A stretch of 35,150 nt of DNA, taken from JAZDGL01 sp043806975. Its GTDB lineage: Bacteria > Patescibacteriota > Minisyncoccia > CAYZDR01. The stretch spans positions 1 through 35,150 of the forward strand of contig JAZDGL010000037.1 in assembly GCA_043806975.1 (NCBI GenBank), written 5' to 3'. The position numbers and the translations under genes are program-made. Below the pieces are notes generated by a model that had not been told where the DNA came from, did not search any database, and was given only the letters and a program-made list of their open reading frames with translations. Shown in pieces: positions 15,402 to 22,840 of this stretch (its first letter is position 1; the number at the start of each line of letters is the position of its first letter).

Positions 15402-17227
15402 TATTTCTTCGCTTTTATTCCCAACTCTCTCAATTGCTTTTCATCCACTTCGCTTGGAGATTCCATCATTACATCGCGACCCTGACCGTCTTTAGGAAAA
15501 GCATACATATCGCGAATAGAATCCCAATCGTTCAGCACCATCAAAATGCGATCTATTCCAGGAGCGTTGCCGCCGTGCGGAGGCGCGCCATATTGGAAAG
15601 CGCGGATCATCGCGCCAAAACGGCGATCCACTTCTTCTTTAGGATAGCCGGCAATTTCAAACGCTTTATACATTATCTTTGGATCATGATTTCTAATTGC
15701 CCCGCTTGAAACCTCAAATCCATTTAAAACCGCGTCAAATTGATAAGCCAAAATTTTTAATTTTTCCTCATCTGTTTTTGCTTTTTCTAAAGCATCCAAA
15801 CCTCCTTGCGGCATTGAAAATGGATTATGCCCGAAATCAATTCTTCCTTCTTCAATTTCCGAAAATTCATACATCGGAAAATCAACAATCCAACAAAAAG
15901 CGGCTTTGGAATTATCTTTTAATCCAAGTTTTTCAGCGCAAGCATTTCTAACTGCGCCTAGCGACTGGCTCGCAACGCGCCAGTTATCCGCGCCAAAGAA
16001 AATAATATCGCCCGCATCAGCGCCCGTTTCTTCAACTATTTTCTGCGCCAAATCTTCTCCTAAAAATTTAATTATCGGCGATTGTAATTCAAAATCATTC
16101 CTTGACTTGGAACTTGAAACTTTTGACTTTATAACTATATACGCCAGCCCCTTCGCTCCTTTTGCCTTCGCGATTTCTGTCAATTCATCAATCTCTTTTC
16201 TTGTAAATTCCGCCCCGCCTTCAACTTTCAAAACATTCACAATCCCGCCATTTTTAACAGCGTCCGCGAAAACCTTAAACCCGCTCCCGCAAACTAAATC
16301 TGATATATTTTTTATTTCCAAAACAAATCTTAAATCTGGCTTGTCGCAGCCGTATTTTTCCATCGCCTCGCGCCAAGAAATTCGTTTAAAATTTCCCTTT
16401 TCGTCCAATCCAACTAATTTTTTATCGCTAAATTTTTTCACCGCTTCTTTCATCCATTCTTCTGTAATTTCTAAAATATCATTTTGCTCCACAAAACTCA
16501 TTTCCATATCAAGCTGATAAAACTCTCCATAATGGCGATCCATTCGCGGATCCTCGTCCCTAAAACACGGCGCGATTTGAAAATACTTATCCACTCCGCC
16601 CACCATCAAAAGTTGTTTAAACTGCTGAGGCGCTTGTGGAAGCGCGTAAAATTTCCCTTTATGAATTCGCGACGGCACCAAAAAATCCCTCGCGCCTTCT
16701 GGTGAAGAATTAGCCAAAATAGGAGTTTGCACCTCTGTAAACCCCGCTTCATGAAAATATCTCCGAGCAAAAGTCAAAAATTCATCTTTGATTTTAAGCA
16801 TCTCCTGCAATTTTGGACGGCGCAAATCAATATAACGATATTGCAAGCGCAAATTTTCATTTACATCAGTCTTCTTTTCTTCATTTATCTCAAAAGGAGG
16901 CGTTTTTGATTCGCTTAAAATTTCAACTTCCTCCGCTTCAATTTCAATTTCTCCTGTTTTTAACTTCGGATTTATCATTTCTTTCGGCCTTAAAATAACC
17001 TTCCCCGAAATTTTTACCACGAATTCGCTGCGAATTTTATCAGCAACTCCCCATGATTTTTTAGATCTTTCGGGATTAAAGGTTGCCTGTATAATCCCGT
17101 ATTTATCGCGTAAATCAATAAAAATCAGCCCCCCGTGATCGCGGCGGCTATGCATCCATCCCGATAAAACAACATTTTCACCAACATTTTCTTTATTTAA
17201 TTGTCCGCAAGTATGTGTTCTATACAT
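15401..17227 (-). CDS. aspS: Aspartyl-tRNA synthetase (bacterial type)
   Basis: 608 aa, normal length. An N-terminal OB-fold (about 1-110, SGWMHSRRDHGGLIFIDLRD) precedes the class II core: motif 2 FRDEDPRMDRHYGEFYQLD near 220 and motif 3 GAPPHGGNAPGIDRIL near 560. The GAD insertion typical of bacterial AspRS lies between. A short Lys/Ser-rich stretch (KSKVSSSKSRNDFELQ, about 364-380) looks inserted and derives from a degenerate repeat also seen near 22850-22945. Whether it also charges tRNA-Asn cannot be judged. The start has a -10 box six bases upstream. Confidence 0.95.
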   Translation of the reverse strand: MYRTHTCGQLNKENVGENVVLSGWMHSRRDHGGLIFIDLRDKYGIIQATFNPERSKKSWGVADKIRSEFVVKISGKVILRPKEMINPKLKTGEIEIEAEEVEILSESKTPPFEINEEKKTDVNENLRLQYRYIDLRRPKLQEMLKIKDEFLTFARRYFHEAGFTEVQTPILANSSPEGARDFLVPSRIHKGKFYALPQAPQQFKQLLMVGGVDKYFQIAPCFRDEDPRMDRHYGEFYQLDMEMSFVEQNDILEITEEWMKEAVKKFSDKKLVGLDEKGNFKRISWREAMEKYGCDKPDLRFVLEIKNISDLVCGSGFKVFADAVKNGGIVNVLKVEGGAEFTRKEIDELTEIAKAKGAKGLAYIVIKSKVSSSKSRNDFELQSPIIKFLGEDLAQKIVEETGADAGDIIFFGADNWRVASQSLGAVRNACAEKLGLKDNSKAAFCWIVDFPMYEFSEIEEGRIDFGHNPFSMPQGGLDALEKAKTDEEKLKILAYQFDAVLNGFEVSSGAIRNHDPKIMYKAFEIAGYPKEEVDRRFGAMIRAFQYGAPPHGGNAPGIDRILMVLNDWDSIRDMYAFPKDGQGRDVMMESPSEVDEKQLRELGIKAKK

Positions 17228-17233
17228 ATTTCT

Positions 17234-17262
17234 ATTTTAGCCCAAACACAAATTTTCGTAAA
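17234..17262 (-). promoter_or_regulatory. aspS promoter, leaderless layout
   Basis: Minus strand TTTACG (17262-17257, 4 of 6), 17-base spacer, TAAAAT (17239-17234), then six bases to the ATG at 17227. Same geometry as leuS and recG. Confidence 0.6.
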
Positions 17263-17323
17263 CATTGTATAATCTGCTAAAATATGTTAAACTTTATTTT
17301 GAAATAAGTTTAAGCAAATTAAT

Positions 17324-17444
17324 TATAGCTTCCACAAAACAAATTCCGATATTTTCTCTCTTTTTAAAGGGAAGCTGCCACCCAAGGCGGTCTGCCTTGG
17401 GCAGAGGAGGGATTTTAAAATAAATTTGTTTTGCGGGAGCTATA
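17324..17444. repeat. R1 MITE-like element, copy D (121 bp, one module)
   Basis: Ends TATAGCTTCCACAAAACAAA and, inverted, TATAGCTCCCGCAAAACAAA; the interior has CCGATATTTTCTCTC, an R4 palindrome CCCAAGGCGGTCTGCCTTGGG (17381-17402) and GGAGGGATTTTAAAATAAAT. The right end provides the TAG stop codon of tatD (17442-17440). Occupies most of the aspS-tatD gap. Confidence 0.8.
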
Positions 17445-18522
17445 TTTCAAATAACTTTCTCGCATTTTCATCCGTCTCTTTTTCAACATCCTTGGTGTTG
17501 ATTTTTTTTATTTCAGCAATTTTTTCTGCCACATATTTTACAAAAAGCGGCTCGTTTCGCCTTCCCCGCATCGGCGCGGGAGCTAAAAATGGACAATCAG
17601 TTTCAACCATCATTTTCTCAAGCGGAACTTCGCGAACAACATTTTCTATTGTAGAGGCAGAAGATTTTCCGCCCCTACAATAAGTTATATTTCCAGTAAA
17701 AGAAATATAAAAGCCAAGATCAAGAAATTTTTTCGCTTGTTCAAGATTGCCCGAAAAGCAATGGATAACACCTACGCACCCCCTCTTAATCTCCCCCTCC
17801 GAAAGAGGGAGAAAACCGTTTGCCCCCTTTTTTAAAGGATGGCTAAGGGGGTTTTTCTTCACCCAACCCCCAAGAATTGCTAAAACATCTTCATAGGCAT
17901 CTCTGCAATGAATTATAACTGGCAAATTTAATTCCTGCGCTAATTCCAATTGCGCGATAAAAAGTTCTTTCTGTTGCGCCCGCCGAAGCTCTAACGAAGG
18001 TCGGGTTTCCTCCGAATTTTCAATCTCCCCTTCTAAAATTTCTGCCGCATTCCTTCCGCTATTATCTAAATGAAAATAATCCAAACCAATTTCACCGATT
18101 GCGACAACTTTGGGATGACTAGTGAATTCTCTTAATTTTTCCCGTAGGGGCGGACCTGCGTGTCCGCCCTGAATGTTAGTTCCATTTTTAAATTCAGGAT
18201 TGAATTTTGAACGCGCAGAAATACGATCAAAATTTTGTTCCGAATTTTTATAATTTTTCGCGCGCTCGGTGCGGATACATAGATCCGCACCTACATTCGG
18301 ACATACAAAATCCGATGTAAACGCCGCGTCCGTCGGATGGATACCTACTACCGCGTAAATATCTTTATATTTTTCCGCCAATTCAATAGCCTTTTTTGCC
18401 CGCTCCAAATTACATCCGATATTTACAATTTTTTTTACGCCGCCGTCAAAAGCCCGCTGAATCACCTCTTCGCGGTCATTATCAAACTGCTCAAAATCCA
18501 AATGCGCGTGAGTGTCTATCAT
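17440..18522 (-). CDS. tatD: TatD-family metal-dependent deoxyribonuclease, expanded by repeats
   Basis: 360 aa against about 260 in the family. All metal ligands are present: THAHLD (5-9), E in AIGEIGLDYF (144), H in IIHCRD (205), H in VIHCFSG (254) and D in VETDCPF (309). The extra 100 or so residues fall in four blocks: about 70-128 (between GIHPTDAA and the kvvAIGE strand), 154-180, 222-248 (KNPLSHPLKKGANGFLPLSE) and 282-290 (CRGGKSSAS). Three are clear translations of R2 or R3 repeats and all keep frame. The conserved core is undisturbed, so the enzyme may be active. metG is upstream, as in many bacteria, but with a RAYT gene between. Confidence 0.92.
   Translation of the reverse strand: MIDTHAHLDFEQFDNDREEVIQRAFDGGVKKIVNIGCNLERAKKAIELAEKYKDIYAVVGIHPTDAAFTSDFVCPNVGADLCIRTERAKNYKNSEQNFDRISARSKFNPEFKNGTNIQGGHAGPPLREKLREFTSHPKVVAIGEIGLDYFHLDNSGRNAAEILEGEIENSEETRPSLELRRAQQKELFIAQLELAQELNLPVIIHCRDAYEDVLAILGGWVKKNPLSHPLKKGANGFLPLSEGEIKRGCVGVIHCFSGNLEQAKKFLDLGFYISFTGNITYCRGGKSSASTIENVVREVPLEKMMVETDCPFLAPAPMRGRRNEPLFVKYVAEKIAEIKKINTKDVEKETDENARKLFEI
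17649..17680. repeat. R2 palindrome in tatD (site 4)
   Basis: TTGTAGAGGCAGAAGA with TTTTCCGCCCCTACAA forms an imperfect 32-bp palindrome. The head TGTAGGGGCGGAAAA (minus strand) is shared with the copy in recG at 23823. Confidence 0.8.
17777..17856. repeat. R3 hairpin cluster in tatD (site 3)
   Basis: Two adjacent modules: CCCCCTCTTAATCTCCCCCT with GAAAGAGGGAG, then CCCCCTTTTTTAAAGGATGG with CTAAGGGGGT. Together they add about 27 codons in frame between the IIHCRDA-containing helix and the VIHCFSG strand. Confidence 0.8.
18144..18170. repeat. R2 palindrome in tatD (site 1, downstream half)
   Basis: GTAGGGGCGGACCTGCGTGT plus CCGCCCT; 26 of its bases are shared with the copy inside the RAYT gene (18834-18860). 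On the minus strand both are read in the same frame, giving GGHAGPPL in both proteins. Confidence 0.85.
18268..18295. repeat. R2-variant palindrome in tatD (site 1, upstream half)
   Basis: GGTGCGGATACATAGATCCG then CACCTACA. On the minus strand it begins TGTAGGTGCGGAT, a variant of the R2 head, and encodes GADLCIRT. Confidence 0.75.
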
Positions 18523-18556
18523 ATTTTTTTAAAGGCAAAAATTTTCCGCCCTTTAA

Positions 18557-19138
18557 TCAAATAATTATTTTATTATAATAATCATTCCTCTCTTTTTCCG
18601 ATGTCATTTTAAAAACATCTTCATTTTCCACATCATTTTCCCAATCAGAAGGATTATTTAAAATATATTGTGAAATATTTTCATATGATTTTTGATTTCG
18701 GATTATGTGTTCGTAAAAATTACGCTGCCAAAATCGTTTATCAAACGGAATCAATTTGTTTAATTTAATATTTCTAATGTATTCATTGGTTGTCATTGTT
18801 TTAAACCACTGAATAATATCTGATAAAGAATTTTGTAGGGGCGGACCTGCGTGTCCGCCCGCATTAAAAGGGTTATCCGTTATTATTATGAAATGAATAT
18901 GGTTTGGCATTATGCTATACTTACCCAAACCAACATTTTTAAATTTATTTTCTATTTCTTTTAACCATTTTTCTATCATCTCTCCAATTTTTGACAATTT
19001 CATCTCTCCTCCGGCAATTCTCCCAAAATAATTTTTCTTTCCTTCCGCGCAAATCGTGATGAAATAATTTCCCGGAAAACTATAATCATAATCTTTCAAA
19101 CGGATTGATTTTCTTTTTGGAAATTCAGAATTTTGCAT
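18557..19138 (-). CDS. REP-associated tyrosine transposase (RAYT, Y1/HUH superfamily)
   Basis: 193 aa. Begins with the RAYT-type RKSIRLKDYDYSFPGNYFITIC and has the HUH pair in IMPNHIHFI (His80, His82), FWQRNFYEHIIRN and SYENISQYILNNPSDW, whose Tyr158 is the probable nucleophile. RAYTs are single-copy relatives of IS200/IS605 TnpA that cut and join single-stranded palindromic REP sequences rather than moving themselves. Residues about 93-101 (AGGHAGPPL) are the translation of an R2 repeat in a loop after the HUH strand. The gene sits between metG and tatD, with an R2 copy also just upstream of its start (19156-19182). The frame is intact, so it may be active. Confidence 0.9.
   Translation of the reverse strand: MQNSEFPKRKSIRLKDYDYSFPGNYFITICAEGKKNYFGRIAGGEMKLSKIGEMIEKWLKEIENKFKNVGLGKYSIMPNHIHFIIITDNPFNAGGHAGPPLQNSLSDIIQWFKTMTTNEYIRNIKLNKLIPFDKRFWQRNFYEHIIRNQKSYENISQYILNNPSDWENDVENEDVFKMTSEKERNDYYNKIII
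18834..18860. repeat. R2 palindrome inside the RAYT gene
   Basis: TGTAGGGGCGGACCTGCGTG plus TCCGCCC: a GGGCGGAC/GTCCGCCC hairpin with a CTGC loop, preserving the reading frame. Confidence 0.85.
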
Positions 19139-19155
19139 TTTATTTTAATTGCAAC

Positions 19156-19182
19156 GGGCATACACATAGGTCTGCCCCTACA
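19156..19182. repeat. R2 palindrome between metG and the RAYT gene
   Basis: Read on the minus strand it is TGTAGGGGCAGACCTATGTG then TATGCCC. It lies 3 bases after the metG stop and about 17 bp before the RAYT start, like a REP in the flank of its transposase gene. Confidence 0.85.
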
Positions 19183-19185
19183 AAA

Positions 19186-20763
19186 TTACTTAATTCGCGG
19201 GAATAATGACTCGCCTTTGCAAACATTTTTAAATTCCACGCTGCCCCATTCAACAGCATCGTCAAATGTTTTAGATAATTCCGCTTTGGCATCCAACCCC
19301 AATTTTTCAAAAATTTTCTCCGCGGTATCCGGCATAAACGGGTATAGCATCTGGGCCATAATACGAATCGCTTCAAGACAGTTAAGGATAAAAGGTTCTT
19401 TATCTTTTGGTTCAAATTTCCAAGGTTCTTCTTTCGCGATCATTTTATCTACCAGCCATTGGATCCTGATAACGAAATCAATATAAATAGTAAAATCTTT
19501 TTTTATCTTCAAAAAATCTTTTCCCTTTTCAGCCAAAAAACTTACGATGTCTCTAAAATCCTCTTTTTGAAAATCTACAGCCGCAAGACAGTTTTCAAAT
19601 ATTTCTTTCCTAATATTTTCTGGGACAATTATTTCCTTCGCGTTCTTTCCTGAAAAACATATCCCTTCCGCCATTTTTGTAACCCTTGCCGATGCGTTTC
19701 CAATTCCGTTAACCAATTCAGCATTGTATTTTTTTATCATTCTCTCTATTGCGATATCAACATCATTGCTAAATCTTCCCGCAGTCATCAATAGATATCT
19801 AGTGGCATCAACGCCAAATTTATCAATCATTTCGTTCGGGCTAACCACATTCCCAAGAGTCTTGCTCATTTTTTTCCCGCCAGAAATAATCATTCCATGA
19901 GCAAAAATTTCTTTTGGCAAATCAATTTCAAGATGCAGCAAAATCGCTGGCCAAATTGTAAAGTGAACTCTCAAAATATCTTTTCCAACTAGTTGAATAT
20001 CGGGCGGAAAAAAATCCGGAATATTTTCCACGCTTCCATCCCATCCCAAAACAGTTAAATAATTTAAAAACGCATCCACCCAAACATAAGCAATATGTTT
20101 ACCGTCAAAAGGAAGTCCCACTCCCCAGGAAACTTTTTTCTTATCACGCGAAATCGCGACATCCTGCAAATCTTGCCCGCTTAAAAACGAGAGAGCTTCA
20201 TTTTTCCGCTTTAACGGAGAAATTTCAAATTCATCTTTTTCGATTTTTTTAATTAACTGATTTTTAATTTCTTCCATTTTCAATAAATAACTTTCTTCTT
20301 CGCACATTTCTGGCTTAATATTATGATCCGGACATTTCCCGTCAATCAATTGCGATTCCATTAAAAATTGCTCGCATCCCACGCAATATAGTCCTTTATA
20401 AACTCCTTTATAAATAACTCCTTTATCAAACAAGCTTTGTAAGGCATTTTGAACCGCTTTTATATGATTTTTATCTGTCGTTCTAATAAATCCGTCATAT
20501 TTGATATTGAGTCGAGAAAATAATTCTTTAAATTCCCCGCATATTCCATCAACAAATTCTTGCGGATTTTTTCCCGCTTTTTCAGCTGTTTTTTGAATTT
20601 TAGCGCCGTGCTCATCCATCCCCGTAGAAAGGAAAACTTTTTTTCCTTCCCTGTGATGGAACCGCGCCAAAACATCCGCCGCAACAGTAGTATAAGCATG
20701 CCCTAAATGAGGGCTTCCATTCGCGTAGTAAATCGGTGTTGTTATATAAAATTTATTTTTCAT
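19186..20763 (-). CDS. metG: Methionyl-tRNA synthetase, short form
   Basis: 525 aa. HLGH (19-22) in YYANGSPHLGHAYTTVAADV and KMSKT (about 297-301) in SGGKKMSKTLGNVV are the class I signatures. A cysteine-containing CP segment with CVGCEQF and CPDH is present around 127-150, and the anticodon domain follows with VNGIGN and KEEPWKFEP. It ends without the EMAP/Trbp111-like dimerisation domain. An essential translation enzyme that also charges initiator tRNA. A repeat hairpin lies 12 bases upstream of the ATG and includes the only Shine-Dalgarno-like GAGGT. Confidence 0.95.
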   Translation of the reverse strand: MKNKFYITTPIYYANGSPHLGHAYTTVAADVLARFHHREGKKVFLSTGMDEHGAKIQKTAEKAGKNPQEFVDGICGEFKELFSRLNIKYDGFIRTTDKNHIKAVQNALQSLFDKGVIYKGVYKGLYCVGCEQFLMESQLIDGKCPDHNIKPEMCEEESYLLKMEEIKNQLIKKIEKDEFEISPLKRKNEALSFLSGQDLQDVAISRDKKKVSWGVGLPFDGKHIAYVWVDAFLNYLTVLGWDGSVENIPDFFPPDIQLVGKDILRVHFTIWPAILLHLEIDLPKEIFAHGMIISGGKKMSKTLGNVVSPNEMIDKFGVDATRYLLMTAGRFSNDVDIAIERMIKKYNAELVNGIGNASARVTKMAEGICFSGKNAKEIIVPENIRKEIFENCLAAVDFQKEDFRDIVSFLAEKGKDFLKIKKDFTIYIDFVIRIQWLVDKMIAKEEPWKFEPKDKEPFILNCLEAIRIMAQMLYPFMPDTAEKIFEKLGLDAKAELSKTFDDAVEWGSVEFKNVCKGESLFPRIK

Positions 20764-20774
20764 AAAAAATCAAC

Positions 20775-20884
20775 TACCTCGCAGCCAAGCTGTCGAGGTA
20801 TGCAAGGAAGATTGATTATGTTCGATAAACCTACGGTTTCTCGAACTCTTCCCTGCAAGGTAACCCCGCAGCAAGCTGACGGGG
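20775..20884. repeat. Nested palindromes upstream of metG
   Basis: Three hairpins in a row: TACCTCGCAGCCAAGCTG with TCGAGGTA (20775-20800), GTTCGATAAACC with GGTTTCTCGAAC (20820-20845), and CCCCGCAGCAAGCTGACGGGG (20864-20884). The first and third share the core GCAGC(C)AAGCTG. Flanking GCAAGGAAG and CTTCCCTGC are also inverted, so the whole block folds on itself. It lies between metG and copy E of R1. Confidence 0.7.
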
Positions 20885-20909
20885 AAAATCTACGATTTTA
20901 CGATTATGT

Positions 20910-21003
20910 TATAGCCACCGCGAAACAAATTTCGATATTTTCCCCCTTAACAAGGGGGAATTGAAAGGGGTTTTGTAAATAAATTCGTTTTATGAGAGCT
21001 ATA
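20910..21003. repeat. R1 MITE-like element, copy E (94 bp, one module)
   Basis: Left end TATAGCCACCGCGAAACAAA, right end inverted TATAGCTCTCATAAAACGAA; interior TTTCGATATTTTCCCCCTTAACAAGGGGG and TTGAAAGGGGTTTTGTAAAT. The right end supplies the TAG stop codon of the HIT gene (21001-20999), as copy D does for tatD. Confidence 0.75.
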
Positions 21004-21418
21004 TTTCCTTTTTAATTTTTTCTGCCGCTTGGCGCATTTCTTCCTCGCTAAATTGTTTCCTATTATTCATTTTGATTGATCCGTTATGTCCGTCGTTTGA
21101 AAAACGCGGAATAAGCTGAATATGTGCGTGCGGCACTTCTTCTCCTAAAATTACAGAAACAACCCAATCCGTATTAAACGCTTTGCGCTGCGCGTTAGCT
21201 ATTTTTGCGGCAACAGTAAAATATTCTCCGACATTCGCCTGCCCTTTTTCATCCGATACAGGCAAATCCCAAACCCAGCGATAATGCTTTTTTGGGATTA
21301 TTAAACAATGCCCCAAATTCAAAGGGCGAATATCCAAAAATCCAAGAAAATTTTCATCCTCATAAACTTTGTAAGATGGTATTTCGCCAAAAGCGATTTT
21401 GCAAAAAAGACAATCCAT
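20999..21418 (-). CDS. HIT-family nucleotide-binding protein with HxHxQ triad
   Basis: 139 aa. Typical HIT layout: CLFCKIAFGEIPSYKVYEDE at the start, GHCLIIPKKHY and the triad region PHAHIQLIPRF. The third histidine of HxHxHxx is replaced by glutamine (His97, His99, Gln101). HxHxQ is the arrangement of GalT and Ap4A phosphorylase, which transfer nucleotidyl groups, whereas Hint and Fhit hydrolases keep the third His. Substrate unknown. An extra region DLPVSDEKGQANVGEYF precedes the second helix. Upstream is a degenerate CAATTTTCAATT-rich stretch. Confidence 0.88.
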   Translation of the reverse strand: MDCLFCKIAFGEIPSYKVYEDENFLGFLDIRPLNLGHCLIIPKKHYRWVWDLPVSDEKGQANVGEYFTVAAKIANAQRKAFNTDWVVSVILGEEVPHAHIQLIPRFSNDGHNGSIKMNNRKQFSEEEMRQAAEKIKKEI

Positions 21419-21499
21419 AAAATCAATTTACAATTTTCAATTAGCAATTTACAATCAATCTTCAATAATCAATTTCCGAAGTGTTTTGAAAATTGAAAA

Positions 21500-22168
21500 T
21501 TAAAAATTGGAAATTATTACTACAAATTCTCCTTTCTGATTTTCCGGTTTGGACTGAATTTCCGATAAAACATTTTCAATATTTCCTCTATAAATTGTTT
21601 CAAATTTTTTAGTCATTTCCCGAAAAACCTCTACCGCTCTAAGATTATCAAATTCCGCGATTTCCTGCAATGTTTTTATTATCCGATGGGAAGATTCATA
21701 CAAAACAACAGGAATTTCACCCCCCAAGATATTTTGAAAAAACTTTTTACGGCCTTTTTTAGCAGGCGGAAAGCCAAAAAATGAGAATCGCGAAACATCA
21801 AGCGCAGAAGCGCTTAAAGCCGCCGTTAATGCCGACGGACCTGGTATTGGGATAACCAAAATGCCATTTTCCACAGCAGTTTTCACTAAAAGCGACCCCG
21901 GATCAGATATATTTGGCGTTCCCGCATCCGTAACATAAGCGGCTTTTTGCCCATCGCGAATTTGCCCTATAATTTCTTCCAGCTTCTTTCCACTTGAATG
22001 CTGAAAAAAACTCACTAAGCGCGCGCTAATTTCATATCTATCCATAATTTTACGCGTCTGCCGCGTATCCTCGCAAATAACAAAATCAACTTCTTTCAAA
22101 ATATTCAAAGCCCTTAATGTAATATCTTCCAAGTTGCCTATTGGCGTTGAAACGATGTATAATAACAT
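21500..22168 (-). CDS. rsmI: 16S rRNA (cytidine1402-2'-O)-methyltransferase
   Basis: 222 aa. An SAM-dependent tetrapyrrole-methylase-fold enzyme. YIVSTPIGNLEDITLRALNIL, the CEDTRQT box, YVTDAGTPNISDPG and IPGPSALTAALSASAL follow the RsmI pattern closely, with FFGFPP and YESSHRI later. It modifies C1402 in the decoding centre. The C-terminal domain found in longer RsmI proteins is short here. Its start is only 22 bp from the divergent gene at 22191. TAAATT stands six bases before the ATG, so this gene could also be leaderless, although its -35 is weak. Confidence 0.94.
   Translation of the reverse strand: MLLYIVSTPIGNLEDITLRALNILKEVDFVICEDTRQTRKIMDRYEISARLVSFFQHSSGKKLEEIIGQIRDGQKAAYVTDAGTPNISDPGSLLVKTAVENGILVIPIPGPSALTAALSASALDVSRFSFFGFPPAKKGRKKFFQNILGGEIPVVLYESSHRIIKTLQEIAEFDNLRAVEVFREMTKKFETIYRGNIENVLSEIQSKPENQKGEFVVIISNF
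22134..22163 (+). promoter_or_regulatory. Possible promoter of the 22191 membrane protein gene
   Basis: TTGCCT (22134-22139), 18-base spacer, TATAAT (22158-22163). It lies inside the beginning of the divergent rsmI gene. Confidence 0.5.
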
Positions 22169-22190
22169 TGAAATAATTTAAATAAATTTT

Positions 22191-22715
22191 ATGCAAAATC
22201 AATACAAAAATCCAATTCAAATCCAAAATCCGCAAAAAGAGGCGAAGCAGCCGCCTGAAACCAATAAAATATCGTGGACTGCCTTTGAGAATTTTTATTT
22301 TCAAAAATCCCCTCTTTGGTTTACAATTTCCGTTTCTATTGCTATTATTCTGCTAGCTATCGCGCTGTTTTCAAAAGAGCCCTTAACAATTATAGTATTT
22401 ATTTTGACAATTGTCACCTTTTTTGCCACTGCATTCAAAATGCCAGATGAAATAGAAATCACCCTTGATAAGCGCGGAGTTAAAGCAGGAAACAAATTTT
22501 ATCCTTATCACGACTTAAAATCATTTTGGATATTTTACAATCCGCCCATTAATTATATCAGATTCAAGCACAAGAAAAATTTCTCTTTTGATTTAAAAAT
22601 TATTTTTGAGGAAGAAGACCCCTTGATTTTAAGAAATTTTTTGAAAGAAAATTTACCCGAGAAAGAAGAAAAAGAAGATTTTATTGATATTATGGAAAGA
22701 ATACTGCGAATATAA
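22191..22715 (+). CDS. Small membrane protein with PH-like C-terminal domain, unknown function
   Basis: 174 aa. A polar, Gln/Pro-rich N-terminus (about 1-40) precedes two closely spaced transmembrane helices (about 42-62 and 66-83), followed by a cytosolic beta-rich part with the pattern EIEITLDKRGVKAGNKFYPY and DLKSFWIFYNPP, reminiscent of bacterial PH-like (bPH) domains. The end is highly charged (ENLPEKEEKED). I do not recognise a named family. Divergent from rsmI; followed directly by a palindromic repeat, which begins two bases after the stop codon region. Confidence 0.75.
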   Translation: MQNQYKNPIQIQNPQKEAKQPPETNKISWTAFENFYFQKSPLWFTISVSIAIILLAIALFSKEPLTIIVFILTIVTFFATAFKMPDEIEITLDKRGVKAGNKFYPYHDLKSFWIFYNPPINYIRFKHKKNFSFDLKIIFEEEDPLILRNFLKENLPEKEEKEDFIDIMERILRI

Positions 22716-22716
22716 C

Positions 22717-22840
22717 TAGGACTTACGCGTTTGGCGCATTTCTTCGTCAAACGCTGCGGTGCTTGCTCGTCGTACCCTTAAGTACGCCTCGCTCCGCTCC
22801 TCGCGTTTTCCTTGAACTGCACTCAAACGCGTAAGCCCTA
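22717..22840. repeat. MITE-like element with ACTTACGCGTTTG ends (124 bp)
   Basis: TAGGACTTACGCGTTTG (22717-22733) is repeated inverted at 22824-22840 with one mismatch. The interior is GC-rich with CGCTCCGCTCCTCGCG and a CTTAAG centre. Beyond it, 22842-22963 is a degenerate A/T-rich stretch of AAGTTTTAAG and CTTGACTTGCAACTTTCAG type that resembles a short segment inside aspS. Confidence 0.75.

Noticed and set aside
11137..20763. T-box or other leader riboswitches upstream of leuS, aspS and metG
   Set aside because: leuS and aspS have -10 boxes six bases before the ATG, and the metG upstream region is a repeat also found as a separate copy; no T-box motif seen.
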